Counted from the stretch's first letter, positions 27,656 through 38,362 are shown. The stretch: DNA of 64,000 nucleotides from Huiozyma naganishii CBS 8797 (GCF_000348985.1 NC_035922.1:62001-126000), one strand, 5' to 3'. Program-made: numbers and translations. The notes: generated by a model from the sequence alone, not told the origin.

Positions 27656-28819
27656 ATGCTCACCAGTGCCAATGAACTGAGTTTAGTCGTCGGTTGTGCA
27701 GTGGGTGTGCCCGTCTTCATTGTGCTATGTGTCGTCTCCGGGATGTTCTGGTTTTCGTACAAGAGGTCCCTCTGCGCAGAGGGGAGGCAATGCCATATGA
27801 TTTTGGACCCGATATCCACGATATCCGCTAGCGAGCTCAAGAAAACCCGGTCCGACACGACTTCTATCTCCTCGAGCCACGACACGACGCGGGTCGACTC
27901 TGTGGCGGATGGAGGACCGGAAGACGAGGATGTAAAACGGCTTCGGTCCATCTACGACGTGTATTTCGAGTCCAGCAAATCCACTCTGTTCGAGGATCCT
28001 GCAGACGAAGACGACGACGACGACGAGACGCCGATTCCATCGCCCATCACCATGGCGTCCACACCACCACCCATCGGGAACACGAAACCGGAGCGGTTAC
28101 AATACGGAGTGCCCATAACCGCGGAGGCGCTGGACGTGCCGCAACGTGCACATACAGTAAGGCAGCCGAGACCAACACTGCCGCGTATTACTGTACAGGA
28201 CCAAATCTCGAGAGCGCACCCACAGACACTAGAAAACATGCAGGCGCTTCCCTCCGCCTCGGAATTGAATAGTTCACCATCGGTCATGTCGTTCACGGCT
28301 TTCAAGAAGGATCCCTGGAAGTATAGACAGCAACAGCAGCAACAACAACAGCAAAATAGGCCGATGAGCCCAGGTATGATGCCCCTATACAACCAAGGTA
28401 TGTTTGTCTGCCCGATTAACGACCCGACGATGTTCTACACCAACACAATAAAGGACCAGTCCCCCACTAATGGGGCCTTCACTTTGGCATCCAACGAACC
28501 ACTGCTGCCGCATCACCTGCGACAGTCCGTCGTCATGATAAATCCGCACGACCTGACGAGGCAGCGAACGTACAAACCAGCAGGTTCCTTTAGGAAGGGC
28601 AGGAAGTACTTGCCTCCGACCGCGCAGAACCTGACCGTGGAACACAGGGCGGAGATGCGCGTCTCAGGGCTCCTGGATGACAACGACACAGTGCAACCGC
28701 TGAGCGTAGGGGAGATTCTCCCGATGAAGTCCAAGCCGAAGCAGTTTGCCAACAACGACGACGACCTGCTGCTGAGGAAACAGCTCGGGACATCCAACAA
28801 CTACCAGATCTTCCTATAG
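27656..28819 (+). CDS. TOS2: Tos2/Skg6 family bud-neck membrane protein
   Basis: A 387-residue protein assigned to the Tos2/Skg6 family by position (YGR221C) and architecture. A single membrane segment lies at residues 8-30 (SLVVGCAVGVPVFIVLCVVSGMF is its hydrophobic core, given in part). A long disordered cytosolic tail follows with a poly-Asp tract (near 121), a polyglutamine tract (near 225) and Ser/Pro motifs. Tos2 anchors Cdc24 at the bud site and is in a network with Skg6 and Zrg8. S. cerevisiae Tos2 is 622 and Skg6 734 residues, so this is markedly shorter. The segment DPWKYRQQ and the C-terminal region with KKGRKYLPPTAQNL-like sequence could be short linear motifs. The pre-duplication single gene would be called TOS2/SKG6. 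Confidence 0.8.
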   Translation: MLTSANELSLVVGCAVGVPVFIVLCVVSGMFWFSYKRSLCAEGRQCHMILDPISTISASELKKTRSDTTSISSSHDTTRVDSVADGGPEDEDVKRLRSIYDVYFESSKSTLFEDPADEDDDDDETPIPSPITMASTPPPIGNTKPERLQYGVPITAEALDVPQRAHTVRQPRPTLPRITVQDQISRAHPQTLENMQALPSASELNSSPSVMSFTAFKKDPWKYRQQQQQQQQQNRPMSPGMMPLYNQGMFVCPINDPTMFYTNTIKDQSPTNGAFTLASNEPLLPHHLRQSVVMINPHDLTRQRTYKPAGSFRKGRKYLPPTAQNLTVEHRAEMRVSGLLDDNDTVQPLSVGEILPMKSKPKQFANNDDDLLLRKQLGTSNNYQIFL

Positions 28820-29089
28820 GACGTGAAATCTGGATGCGTGTGCGTGTACGTGTGCGTATGTATAAATATATGTATAGATGGACATTACTGGGTGGGCGGT
28901 ACCCACAGTGCAGTCATTCTCTGGTGACAATGCCCTCCCAGGATCAACCCAATTGTAACTTCTTTCATCGTTAGCAGTCCGTAAAGTGACGATAATAAAT
29001 CGAATATAATAACTTGACACATCTTTAAAAACTGTTCAACTGCAGTAGTCGGTTCTAGAGGGAAGACAAACGGCCGCCAGGGAACCAAA

Positions 29090-29962
29090 ATGCCTCTAAT
29101 ACACCATATTCAAAGAGGGTACGCTACGAGACCCGTTCTCAGGGCGCCCAGTGTGGTAGAACAGGTCTCTTTATCCTTCAAGCAGTCGTCGAAGGGGTCG
29201 CAAAGTGCAGAGTCCATAGCTGTAGCCGCAGCTGCAGTTCGCCGGCCTGCGCCGCGCCGTCCTATGCAGCACCCGATAGAGGCCTTCAAGAGGAAGTGGT
29301 TACCCCTGCGCTGTGGTGTGCTGACCCAGATAGTGGGGATGCTTCCGTACCTCAACAGCGAGACTGGCGAACGCATGGCAGCTACCATCCTGCAAGTGAA
29401 TAACGTTGAGGTGACCGCGCACAGAACTTTGCAAGAAAACGGATACATTGCGTGCCAGGTAGGGTACGGTACTGTACGGGCAAGGAAAGTATCGAGACAG
29501 ATGCTTGGTGTCTTTGCCGCAAATCTCGTGAACCCAAAGGCCAAAGTCGTCGAGTTCAAAGTGAAGAACGAGGACGGGCTGCTCCCCCTGGGGACCGTCT
29601 TGAAGCCTTCGTGGTTTGAACCGGGCGCGTTCGTCGATGTGCGCGGGGTCAGCAAGGGTAAAGGGTTCGCCGGTGTAATGAAGAGACATCACTTCAAAGG
29701 GTTGGGTGCCTCTCACGGTACATCGCTCTCGCACAGACATGGTGGTTCGTACGGTCAACATCAGGACCCGGGGAGAATACTCCCAGGTAAGAAGATGCCC
29801 GGAAGGATGGGGACGGACAACGTCACCGTCCAGAACGTACAGATCTTGAAGGTGGATGATGCCAATAACGTCATCTGGGTGAAAGGTTCCGTTCCAGGTG
29901 CCAACGGCACTTTTATCAAGTTGCAGGATGCAATCAAGAAAATGGACCCAGTGGTCGACTAA
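29090..29962 (+). CDS. MRPL9: Mitochondrial ribosomal protein uL3m
   Basis: A 290-residue uL3 protein of the mitochondrial large subunit (S. cerevisiae Mrpl9, 269). After a basic presequence ([20 protein letters not shown]) comes the uL3 barrel with [18 protein letters not shown]. The hallmark extension towards the peptidyl-transferase centre follows: [19 protein letters not shown], then [18 protein letters not shown], then [20 protein letters not shown]. Start and length fit. It is 270 bases after TOS2, as in S. cerevisiae (YGR221C/YGR220C). Confidence 0.96.
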   Translation: MPLIHHIQRGYATRPVLRAPSVVEQVSLSFKQSSKGSQSAESIAVAAAAVRRPAPRRPMQHPIEAFKRKWLPLRCGVLTQIVGMLPYLNSETGERMAATILQVNNVEVTAHRTLQENGYIACQVGYGTVRARKVSRQMLGVFAANLVNPKAKVVEFKVKNEDGLLPLGTVLKPSWFEPGAFVDVRGVSKGKGFAGVMKRHHFKGLGASHGTSLSHRHGGSYGQHQDPGRILPGKKMPGRMGTDNVTVQNVQILKVDDANNVIWVKGSVPGANGTFIKLQDAIKKMDPVVD

Positions 29963-30178
29963 GCGGGACGTCGACTCGCCTACATTCTTACTTTCTCCAT
30001 AGCCTATTTTCTCTGTAAATACATCTATATAAAATAACTACCTAGAATCGGAGCACCGTGTGGGCACTGCCAGATGTATTGATTGAAGCACTATCCAGTC
30101 ATGAAAGATTGGAAGAGAAACGCTGCGAGGGGGACTGCAGCTACTAATGCCATTGGGGAGACACATACGCACGCACGC

Positions 30179-33100
30179 TCAGTCATCCAGTTCAGATGGT
30201 TTCAATAGCCCACCGATCTTGGAAGCTTGCTCCCTTTGCACTTTAGACTGTTCGTCCAATTGTTTAGCTCTATCTTCTGCAAACAAGTAATCCGTTGGGT
30301 CCCCACCGATCTCTTTGATCTGGACTAAGAAGTCCCTTAGGACCCCGCTGAATTTGATCGAGTCTCTGTACTGGTTTGTCAACGCAGCCAGGAAATTCGT
30401 AATTTGGTCCGCAGACAAATGCGGGAACGCGTTCGCTAGCATGTTAGCCAAATACTGATTCAAGTATACCTGGTTGGTGGTGCCCGAGGGGGCCTCGCCA
30501 TCCCTGTATATCGGCACAGTGATCTTGTTGTCGTATACTAGGCTAATTAGTTTCATTAGCAGTAACGATTGCTTGGAGAACCCGGATTTGTGGTCAGAGT
30601 CGGTCAAAACGTAGAACGTCTCGCTCAGCAACAGGAAGTAATAGCTTTGGTAGAAGTCGTTCGCGAACTGGTTGTTGCCCATCACCTCCACGTTTTTGAT
30701 CAATTGCAGAGCAATCGACAACCCATTGACTTCGATGTCTCTGTTATTATGTTTGAACGCCCAGCAGATTGCGTCGACAAACAACTTGAATGCCGCGGCG
30801 GGTAGTTCCAAGAACGACGCAAACGATTTCTCGTTGATGACTTTTAGCAACTTGTAGAATTCAACACGATGCTCCGGGTATTCTGTGAAGTCGCCGTTTA
30901 TCATACTCAACGTACATTCGAAGACACTTTGCAGGATCAGAATGACACCTTGTGGGATCATGTGGCCGACTTTACTGACAACAGTGGTCATACAGTTCAG
31001 GACCTCCGCGTCCCTTGCATCGGGCACGTTGTTCATGTAATCCTCCAAGACGGCGTTCAGTAGCGGTTCGACCAACACCTTCACGACATCCTCCAAGTTT
31101 TTGGCATTCGCGATATAGATTTCCACCAATTTCAAGATTTCCTTCTTGATGGTACGCAACCCACGGACCTTTGGTGTCTTTGTGGCGATCAAACCCTCAG
31201 TGGCCACCTGTGCGGAAATCATTGAGGACACAGCTCTGTAAAGTTGCAACATGTTGTAATAGATGTGTCCCAACTGTGAGTAGAAATCTGCGCCCATGGC
31301 GGTGCAGACGGCGACGTTCGTCTTCACGATGTTGGCCACGATCTTGACCGTGTCGGCGTCTAGCAAGAGAGTCGGGTTTGCCGTGGACTGTTCCACTATG
31401 GCATCCCATGCGAGGTTTGGTAGTTGCATCAGGTCACCGAGCAATCTAGTTTTTTCTGCTGGGTTCCTCTCCTCTGAGATGATGATCCCACATGCCCTGT
31501 AGAAAGTGTGCACCTGCTGTGGTTGTAGGTCGCTTGTGGTCTTTTGAATGTCTCTGATGATTGTTTGGATGAATGGTTCAGTTTCGCGAGGTTGCTGGAT
31601 GACGAAGTGGTACTTACATTTCTGGACGATCTTAATGAACGTGTCGCATGCCATGTCTTGGACCCCCTCGTGTGTTTCGTGCATGAATTCGAACAATTTC
31701 AAAACGACGGTTCTTAAGAAATTCCAGTGGGCCCTTAGGAACCTTGGGTACTGTCCGACGACGTACATGATATCTGAGGCGACTACTGCCTTGTTGTCTT
31801 TACCTCTTTTCTTCTCCGTCAGTGCCAATAGGTCTTTGATGACGGTAACGACGAATCTCTTCTCTGTGTCCTCGTTCATAGTACCTGAGATGGACCCGAT
31901 AGCCCACGACAGAGTGTTGATGTTATGCCAGGACCATTCGGATCCGTCGATCTGTCTGGCGAGCTTGTTGATCATGATCTGTTCCGTGTCGACGACGTTC
32001 AAGTGCGTTAAGTAGACGAGCACCTCTCTCTCGGACTTGTACAGTTGGATAGTATCTGACTCCTTGACGAACTCTCTGACGATTTCCCCCTCGTCGTTTT
32101 CCACAACGAGGACCTCCTCTGGTCTGACCATGTTTTCGATGATGACCCATCTTAGCTCTGAGCAGATCTCCTCGTAGATATGTTTTTTGAGAGGGAATCT
32201 CTTCATGAACTCTGGGTTTAAGGCCCCTGACCCTGAGGAGATAGCCTGTGCACCGACGGTGAGTTGCATCAGTGGGTTCATCTCTGTGATGGGCAAGTTC
32301 TGCACCTCTTGGAATAAGTTAGAGACCAAGTCATGCCAGTAATCCAGTGTCGTCTTGAACAGTTCCCTCTCGTCTATCTTGGACAGTTGGATCAGGTACT
32401 GATGTGCGTTGAGCAAGAGTTCCCTGAGGGTCTCGTCGCTCTCTAGGATAGATCTGTGGTTGGAAAGGTACGTGGTGAGAAACATAGCGAAGTCCTGTAG
32501 GAAGGACTGGTCCGCCCCCGTTGCCGAGTTGTACGTGCTCTTAAGGTCTGCAGTCACTGGGACGACGCTGTTTGCTATCTGTTGCAGAGTGTTCTGGAAG
32601 TACAGCACTGTCTGTGTGACGATCGATGAGTTGTTAATGGGGAGTTCTAAGTTTGACACCTCGGTCAAACATTTCAAAGTGACCGCTCTTGTGCTGCTAT
32701 CCGATAAAAATTTGGTGCTCAACAGTTCCAGGATGTTTGTCTCGAAGATGTAACGGTAGGGGATCCAGTGGAGGTACCTCAGCAGGGATTCCAACGTAGC
32801 GACTACTAGCCCGGTTGCTGAGGCCTGTTCCAAAACTTGGTAGCACAATTTGAAGATCTGTTCGAACTCTTTCGACATTGATTTCTTAAGGTGTAACGCC
32901 TTTGCCTGTGTCATCTGTTCCGCTGAGAAATCGAACACTTCCTCCGAGAGCAATTTCAAAATGACCATATTGTTCTCACAAACGTTGACTGACGACGCCG
33001 AGGAGGCAATAAGTTCTGGGATAAACTCTGGCCAGTTTTGGGGCCATTCCTGTTTGAGCACTTGAACGAGCGTAAGGTCAGACTTATTGATCAGATTCTT

Positions 33101-33433
33101 CTGCGAGGCAAACACGGCATCGTCCTGACACAACGAAATAATCATCCCGACAATAAAATTCCTGATCCCGATCCTTTGTTCATCTGGGAGCAATTTCCAT
33201 TTAGTGTTAATCAATTTATCCAGGATGGACAAACCGATGAATTTTGTCTGTGGGTTCCCTGAGAACTGTAAGATCTGGTCCGCACGCTGCCACGCGTCCG
33301 GGTGTTCCTGGAACTTGGTCAAGATATCCTGTGCCTGTTTCTGCAGCGGGCCTGACCCACTATAGAACGTGACGACGACTTGGTCGAGCAACTCGATGTT
33401 CAATTCCTTTGAGAAATCCAACACCGACTCCAT
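30179..33433 (-). CDS. CRM1: Crm1/Xpo1 nuclear export receptor
   Basis: A 1084-residue exportin, the same length as S. cerevisiae Crm1. It carries proteins with leucine-rich nuclear export signals, and pre-60S particles, out of the nucleus with Ran-GTP. The N-terminal CRIME/importin-beta-like domain (about 1-150), the HEAT-repeat body with [20 protein letters not shown] and [14 protein letters not shown], and the acidic C-terminus [13 protein letters not shown] are all present. At the position equivalent to human Cys528 the residue is Thr539 (codon at 31817-31819), as in S. cerevisiae, so natural leptomycin B resistance is predicted. This gene ends the chromosome VII-like block; in S. cerevisiae the next gene is CCH1, not CAR1. 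Confidence 0.98.
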   Translation of the reverse strand: MESVLDFSKELNIELLDQVVVTFYSGSGPLQKQAQDILTKFQEHPDAWQRADQILQFSGNPQTKFIGLSILDKLINTKWKLLPDEQRIGIRNFIVGMIISLCQDDAVFASQKNLINKSDLTLVQVLKQEWPQNWPEFIPELIASSASSVNVCENNMVILKLLSEEVFDFSAEQMTQAKALHLKKSMSKEFEQIFKLCYQVLEQASATGLVVATLESLLRYLHWIPYRYIFETNILELLSTKFLSDSSTRAVTLKCLTEVSNLELPINNSSIVTQTVLYFQNTLQQIANSVVPVTADLKSTYNSATGADQSFLQDFAMFLTTYLSNHRSILESDETLRELLLNAHQYLIQLSKIDERELFKTTLDYWHDLVSNLFQEVQNLPITEMNPLMQLTVGAQAISSGSGALNPEFMKRFPLKKHIYEEICSELRWVIIENMVRPEEVLVVENDEGEIVREFVKESDTIQLYKSEREVLVYLTHLNVVDTEQIMINKLARQIDGSEWSWHNINTLSWAIGSISGTMNEDTEKRFVVTVIKDLLALTEKKRGKDNKAVVASDIMYVVGQYPRFLRAHWNFLRTVVLKLFEFMHETHEGVQDMACDTFIKIVQKCKYHFVIQQPRETEPFIQTIIRDIQKTTSDLQPQQVHTFYRACGIIISEERNPAEKTRLLGDLMQLPNLAWDAIVEQSTANPTLLLDADTVKIVANIVKTNVAVCTAMGADFYSQLGHIYYNMLQLYRAVSSMISAQVATEGLIATKTPKVRGLRTIKKEILKLVEIYIANAKNLEDVVKVLVEPLLNAVLEDYMNNVPDARDAEVLNCMTTVVSKVGHMIPQGVILILQSVFECTLSMINGDFTEYPEHRVEFYKLLKVINEKSFASFLELPAAAFKLFVDAICWAFKHNNRDIEVNGLSIALQLIKNVEVMGNNQFANDFYQSYYFLLLSETFYVLTDSDHKSGFSKQSLLLMKLISLVYDNKITVPIYRDGEAPSGTTNQVYLNQYLANMLANAFPHLSADQITNFLAALTNQYRDSIKFSGVLRDFLVQIKEIGGDPTDYLFAEDRAKQLDEQSKVQREQASKIGGLLKPSELDD

Positions 33434-33879
33434 TCTGTCCTCCGAGTGTGATGTATACTATTCAATGTTGCGATTGATTTTTCTGCTGAAAACTAAGCAC
33501 TACGAAGTCTGGCACTGGGGGGCAGGAGCAGTCTATGTACGTGAGGGTGTGTGTGAGTGTGAGTGCAACTTTTACGAAAAGAAGAAGAGACTTTAAACAA
33601 GGAATTGAAAAAACAAGAGAGAAAAAAAAGGAGGAGAGAAAGAACAGTTCTAGAGATCTCTCAGAGATCTGAGAAGACGCTGAGGATTGACGCTGCTGCT
33701 GGTGCCACACGGTTGTATTTACTGCAGCTCGTGGCAGTTGTTGATGAGGAAGAGGCGCCTGTAACACTGCGCTTCACTTCATTGCCAGTTGGCTCAACCG
33801 TCCCGCGATGTCGTTCTGTACGGCGTCTCGCCAACTACTACTACTTTTATTTTATTTTTTTTTAAACCGCTGTAAAATC

Positions 33880-33934
33880 CGGGTAACACCAGCTGCTTCT
33901 TAGGGCTTCTGCTCTACTTTGTAAGTTAGGGCTT
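33880..33934 (-). promoter_or_regulatory. Reb1-type site plus two Tbf1-type sites upstream of CAR1
   Basis: CGGGTAA (Reb1 core TTACCCG on the minus strand) at 33880-33886, followed by TTAGGGCTT at 33900-33908 and 33926-33934. The latter are the reverse complement of the AAGCCCTAA unit seen at SMI1 and SSU1. The cluster is about 250-300 bases from the CAR1 start. Confidence 0.65.
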
Positions 33935-33979
33935 GCCGTGCTTAAGACCCAGACACCCAAACCCTATTCGCTGACAGAT

Positions 33980-34018
33980 GCCGTTAACAGACACTGTTTT
34001 AGCGTGCACTTTAACGGC
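33980..34018. repeat. GCCGTTAA inverted repeat in the CAR1 promoter
   Basis: GCCGTTAA at 33980-33987 and its reverse complement TTAACGGC at 34011-34018, offset by 31 bases, close to three helical turns. Possible paired operator for CAR1; no known factor is assigned. Confidence 0.6.
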
Positions 34019-34182
34019 AGCTGCAGCCGAGCGCACTACTTTAAGTGCAGGCGACAGCGGCTACCGGGTTTTCCCGAAATATATATAAAGAGAGGGCAAG
34101 AACCGTCTCCGGTAAAGAAGAAGAAGTGGTTGTTTGATGGTTGATGGTTGAATGCGGTGGTGGTAGTACATCCCAGTACAAT

Positions 34183-35136
34183 ATGTCTAACTACGTCTCG
34201 TCGAAAGAATTGACCATTATTCAAGCGCCGTTCTGCGGTGGGCAGGGGAAACCCGGGGTGGAGAAGGGTCCCAAGTACATGTTGAAGAACGGGTTGCAAA
34301 GCCAGTTGGGTGATCTTGGGTGGACCACTACTGTGGAGACGCCGTTGGATGCCGCTGAGTTGAAACTTATGATGGAGAGGGATGAAGTCACGGATCAGTA
34401 CAAGAGGTCTAAGAGACCCAACCTCGTGGGTGATAACACAAAGAAGATATACCATGCGGTGAAGAAGACTTGCAGTGAGGGGAAGTTTGCTCTGACACTC
34501 GGTGGGGACCACTCGATTGCCATTGGTACTGTCTCTGGTGCTTTGGCTCAGTACCCAGACTTGGGGCTTCTTTGGATTGATGCTCACGCGGATATTAACA
34601 CTCTGGAGAGTACTAACTCGGGGAACCTTCACGGGTGCCCCGTGTCCTTCCTGTTGGGGCTTAACGACGATTGTCCAGAGTCTCTGAAGTGGGTCCCCGG
34701 TGATTTGAAACCGGAGAAGATCGCTTACATCGGGCTTAGAGACGTCGATGACGCGGAGAAGAAGATCATTAAGGATTTGGGGATTAAAGCTTTCTCCATG
34801 TACCACGTCGACAAGTACGGGATCAACAAAGTCATCGAGATGGCTCTGCAGGCCGTGCACCCGGAGACCAACGGACATGGACCCATCATGTGCTCTTACG
34901 ATGTAGACGCAGTGGACCCACTGTTTGTTCCTGCCACGGGGACACCAGTGAGAGGCGGGCTTACTCTGAGGGAGGCTCTGTTCCTAGTGGAGAGGCTCGC
35001 GGAGACCAAAGATCTGGTGGCACTGGATATTGTAGAATGCAACCCAGACCTTGCAGTAGACGATATCCACGTTTCAAATACGATCTCTGCAGGGTGCGCC
35101 ATCGCAAGGTGTGCCCTAGGTGAGACTTTGCTATGA
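34183..35136 (+). CDS. CAR1: Arginase
   Basis: A 317-residue cytosolic arginase (S. cerevisiae 333) hydrolysing arginine to ornithine and urea, the first step in using arginine as nitrogen source. Binuclear manganese motifs are complete: [25 protein letters not shown], and [18 protein letters not shown]. Also present are [13 protein letters not shown], and the C-terminal [25 protein letters not shown] end (cited in part). I choose the ATG at 34183 ([13 protein letters not shown]), whose spacing to the first conserved block resembles the family. An in-frame ATG at 34144 would add 13 residues. In S. cerevisiae the gene is induced by arginine and repressed by Ume6 and nitrogen; its promoter here holds the sites listed separately. 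Confidence 0.97.
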   Translation: MSNYVSSKELTIIQAPFCGGQGKPGVEKGPKYMLKNGLQSQLGDLGWTTTVETPLDAAELKLMMERDEVTDQYKRSKRPNLVGDNTKKIYHAVKKTCSEGKFALTLGGDHSIAIGTVSGALAQYPDLGLLWIDAHADINTLESTNSGNLHGCPVSFLLGLNDDCPESLKWVPGDLKPEKIAYIGLRDVDDAEKKIIKDLGIKAFSMYHVDKYGINKVIEMALQAVHPETNGHGPIMCSYDVDAVDPLFVPATGTPVRGGLTLREALFLVERLAETKDLVALDIVECNPDLAVDDIHVSNTISAGCAIARCALGETLL

Positions 35137-35230
35137 TGATCGGAGGGTGAAGGTAGTATCGATGTATATGGAATATGTACGCACATGTGTTTGCCAAATT
35201 GATGAAGTAAGAATATGTAAGTGATGGGGA

Positions 35231-37102
35231 CTAGTAGTTCGGGCACAGTTGGTCCGTCTTGAGCAGGTTGTATATCTCTTTGATGGTCAAGTGCATGAGT
35301 TTTTTGGTCTCTAGTGCCACCCACAGCGCACCCATCTGCCACATGTCTGTGCTGTTGAGGAACGAGTGGGCCTCGCGGTTTATCGCGTACTCGCGGAGCA
35401 AAGGCAGCGAGCTCTCAAACAAGTCGAGGTCCGGGTCCAGTTGGCGGCCAATCCCCTCCAAAAGTAAGATCGCAATGACCATCGACGCGAAGTCACCCTC
35501 CATGCGGACGTGGTGCGAGCGGACCATCGAAAGCATCTGCTCGAGAAGGTCGCCAATCGAGATCGTGCCCAGCGTGAAAGTCCGCTGCTTGACCTCCCGG
35601 ACGAGCCGGTCCACTTTCGAGGCAAACCCTTGCTTGTCGATCGCAGTCTCTGGGGTGCGCGACCGCTCGACCATCAATTCACCAGCTTTGTACCCATCGA
35701 AACTGGCAAGCGCGTTGAACAAGTCGATGAAATTGACACGGTTCGTTTCGTTGAGTTCAGTGACGAGCCCAACGTCTATGAAACATATCTGCGGCGTGTA
35801 ATCAGTGAGTAAACAAACAAGCTTCCCAGTGAGTGCGTCGCTGTGGGTTCGAGACAAGTCCTTCAATTCGTTGACTATACGGTCGTGTTCTTGCTCCGAG
35901 GAGATTACCTGGGTGCCGAGCTTGTTGGTGCGGACAAACCTGACCATGACGTTCCCCGGGTGCAAGTCCGCGTGGACAAAGTCGTCCAGGATGAGCATCT
36001 GGAGGAACGCGTCGACGAAGGGTACGCTGACGCGGCGGGTCAGTTCCGGGTCGCCAATGCGAGTCTTCTCCTGTAGGAACTTCCCCATGGGGAACCCGTT
36101 GATATATTCTTCTATGAGAACGTCGCGGGTTGTATGTTCCATGTCGAGGGCCTGTGGGAACTTAGTGGTCACTGATTGCGGGAAGTTCTCATGGAACCTG
36201 GTCAGGTTTTGCGCTTCAATCCTGAGGTCCAATTGCAGGCGCATTAGGATTGCGAATTGGGCGACTTCGTCAGGGAGCGAAAGCCACTCCATCGTGGGGA
36301 TCATGTTGACCGTGGCTGCCCAGAACCGCATGATCTGGAGGTCCCTGTTGATGATGCGTGCCGCACGAGGGTGGATGATCTTGACTGCACACCACTGGTC
36401 CGTATCCCTTCGGTGTGCCGCATGAACTTGTGCAATAGCCCCTACACCCAAAGGTGTGCGGTGGAACTCATCGAATACTTGGTCGAGCCGTTCGACTTGG
36501 AACACCTCGCACAGCGTGGACTCCGTGTATGCGAATGGGTGCGGGCTCACGTTGCTGTGGAGAGACGAGAGTTCCTCACAGAGTTCTGGCGGAAACAGGT
36601 CCGTACGGGATGCTGCCCATTGACCCAGTTTGATGAAAGTGGGGCCAGCGTGCTGGCAGATAAACCTGACGAGCTTGTACCACTGGGCCGTAGCACACAC
36701 AGGGTACGCTGCCGCAAGGGGTACAATGAGCAAAGCGAGGTGTGCAAACCGTACGACTGTGCACAGTGGCGACCACAGTAGGTCGTCCATTGCGAACCAA
36801 AGCCGTTTGCAGAGCCGTACGACCAGAGAGCGGGACCTCTGCACCGCGGTGTCTCTCTTCCGTTCCCTTGCAGCGTCGAGTTCCCGCTGCGACTCCAAGT
36901 ACATCTTCATCTCGAAGGTATCTCCTATGGCCAGGGAACTCGCAGGACGACCCTCCAGTCGGATCTGTGAACTGTTGTAGCCCGTTGCGACCAGCGCCAA
37001 AGCGGACCCACCAACACCGGCCTTCCAAGCAGCCCTTCTGACCGTCGGCAGCGCGGCCCGCCGCAGCAGGGCCCCCATAGCGAGTCTCGTCGAGAACATC
37101 AT
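35231..37102 (-). CDS. CQD2: Mitochondrial ABC1/UbiB-family kinase-like protein Cqd2
   Basis: A 623-residue UbiB-family protein, orthologue of YPL109C (Cqd2/Mco76), which with Cqd1 controls coenzyme Q distribution from the inner membrane. The N-terminus MMFSTRLAMGALLRRAALP is a typical presequence, and a hydrophobic segment (HLALLIVPLAAAYPVCA) lies near residues 122-138. Atypical-kinase motifs are present: KLGQ within PTFIKLGQWAASR, the Ala-rich loop GVGAIAQVHAA, AVKIIHP, and FVHADLHPGN as catalytic loop. In the metal-binding motif DFG is replaced by DVG (CFIDVGLV). I recall the S. cerevisiae gene as intron-containing near its start; here the frame is continuous. Confidence 0.93.
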   Translation of the reverse strand: MMFSTRLAMGALLRRAALPTVRRAAWKAGVGGSALALVATGYNSSQIRLEGRPASSLAIGDTFEMKMYLESQRELDAARERKRDTAVQRSRSLVVRLCKRLWFAMDDLLWSPLCTVVRFAHLALLIVPLAAAYPVCATAQWYKLVRFICQHAGPTFIKLGQWAASRTDLFPPELCEELSSLHSNVSPHPFAYTESTLCEVFQVERLDQVFDEFHRTPLGVGAIAQVHAAHRRDTDQWCAVKIIHPRAARIINRDLQIMRFWAATVNMIPTMEWLSLPDEVAQFAILMRLQLDLRIEAQNLTRFHENFPQSVTTKFPQALDMEHTTRDVLIEEYINGFPMGKFLQEKTRIGDPELTRRVSVPFVDAFLQMLILDDFVHADLHPGNVMVRFVRTNKLGTQVISSEQEHDRIVNELKDLSRTHSDALTGKLVCLLTDYTPQICFIDVGLVTELNETNRVNFIDLFNALASFDGYKAGELMVERSRTPETAIDKQGFASKVDRLVREVKQRTFTLGTISIGDLLEQMLSMVRSHHVRMEGDFASMVIAILLLEGIGRQLDPDLDLFESSLPLLREYAINREAHSFLNSTDMWQMGALWVALETKKLMHLTIKEIYNLLKTDQLCPNY

Positions 37103-37319
37103 CTGCTATGGTGCATGTAGTTGCGTGTAGTTGTTGTATGTAGTTGTTGCAATGGTGTTACATATAGAGGGGAGGGAAGGGGAGGGTGTGTAGATGTGGA
37201 CCCGGGGAGGGTACGCAGGAGGGTATACGATGGTGAGTCCAGTTGAGGGATAGTGCATCGATTAGAGTGTAGAGTATAGCCTCCGTTTCGCTGCTTCGCA
37301 GTAGTACAGTTCTCTGGTT

Positions 37320-37871
37320 CTACATCTGCTCCTCCTTGATGACATCGATGAGCCAGTCGAGTCCCTCTGTGATACCTTCACCCCTGATGGCGCTCGACGC
37401 AACGATGGACCAACTCCTATCCTTGAGCTCTACAAGGTTCAGTTCCTTCGAGACGTCCGATGCACTGAGCGCCCCCGGCTGGTCCTGCTTGTTGGCAAAC
37501 ACGAGCAGTGCGGCGTCTTGGAGTTCCTCCTCTTGTAGCATGAGGTGCAATTCCTTCGCCGCCGTGGCCATTCTGTCCCTATCCGTCGAGTCCACGACGA
37601 AGATGACCGCCGCGGTGTCCGCGTAGTAGCAACGCCAGTACGGCCTGATGGACGTCTGCCCGCCAAGATCCCACACGTTCAACTTGAGGTTCTTGTAGTT
37701 GAGCGTCTCGACGTTGAACCCAATCGTCGGCTTCGTCGTCACGACTTCGCCGATCTGCAAACGGTACAGGATCGTCGTCTTCCCAGCACCGTCCAGCCCG
37801 AGGATCAGGATCCGCAACTCCCGGTTCGCCCCCCACAGCCGGTCAAACATCGAACTGAAGTAGTTTCCCAT
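37320..37871 (-). CDS. ARL1: Arl1, Golgi Arf-like GTPase
   Basis: A 183-residue Arf-like GTPase, the family length. Arl1 acts at the trans-Golgi, recruiting the GRIP golgin Imh1 and flippase regulators. The N-terminal MGNYFSSMF offers a myristoylatable Gly2. GTP-binding motifs are intact: [11 protein letters not shown] (P-loop), PTIGFN (switch 1), [13 protein letters not shown] (switch 2), NKQDQPGA and a terminal guanine-specificity SAI. In S. cerevisiae ARL1 is YBR164C, in the duplicated sister of this region, so its place between CQD2 and YPL108W reflects differential loss of duplicates (inference). Confidence 0.96.
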   Translation of the reverse strand: MGNYFSSMFDRLWGANRELRILILGLDGAGKTTILYRLQIGEVVTTKPTIGFNVETLNYKNLKLNVWDLGGQTSIRPYWRCYYADTAAVIFVVDSTDRDRMATAAKELHLMLQEEELQDAALLVFANKQDQPGALSASDVSKELNLVELKDRSWSIVASSAIRGEGITEGLDWLIDVIKEEQM

Positions 37872-38362
37872 CGTGATGCGTGTGTGTACAGACTCTCAGC
37901 TGTCGATACCGATCACCTTACACCGTAAGACCGTATCTTGACACGACTGTGAACAGTTCGACGTTTCGAGGTCTTGCAGTTTTAGCAACGGACGGACAGA
38001 GCACCGTCACGTGGGGGGTGGGTAGACCGCGATGGCAAGTCCCTGGGACCCCGATGGGCGAGTTGAAGGGTCGAGGGAGTGGTGTGTGTGTTGTGTGGTG
38101 GTCGCTGCGAAGTCTGGGCCAAGATTGGACAACTTCCGAATGAATAAGCCCAAAGAGAAGATGAGTTTTGGCATCCACCAGGATGGATTGGTCCCACCGT
38201 GAGGTGTAGTGGCACCGCGTGTCCCTCAAACAGTCTGAGAGATACTTTCCACAGCTCCCAGGCCACAACCTCACGACCCTCCCCCACCTCGACCACTGAA
38301 CAAATTTGAGAGCGACTGCACCATCACCCATCACCACCATTACAGCACCAAACGGGGCCGCA
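37872..38362. other. ARL1/YPL108W divergent promoter
   Basis: No gene supported. A frame running into the YPL108W start extends back to 38306 only from a TTG codon. The sequence has GT/CA-rich stretches (GTGGTGTGTGTGTTGTGTGG near 38080) and a CACCATCACCCATCACCACC tract just before the start. Confidence 0.5.

Larger units (their letters stand above)
33434..34182. other. CRM1/CAR1 divergent promoter and synteny junction
   Basis: No gene seen. In order it holds an A/G-rich stretch near CRM1 (33597-33640), a Reb1-type CGGGTAA (33880-33886), two TTAGGGCTT Tbf1-type sites, ACACCCAAACCC (33953, weak Rap1 match), an 8-base inverted repeat GCCGTTAA/TTAACGGC, and a TATA element (AAATATATATAAAG near 34078) before CAR1. 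Confidence 0.65.

Noticed and set aside
31643..31690. CRM1 cysteine in DMACDTF as the leptomycin B target
   Set aside because: Counting residues places this Cys at 596. The reactive position is the Thr at 539 in DLLALTEKK.
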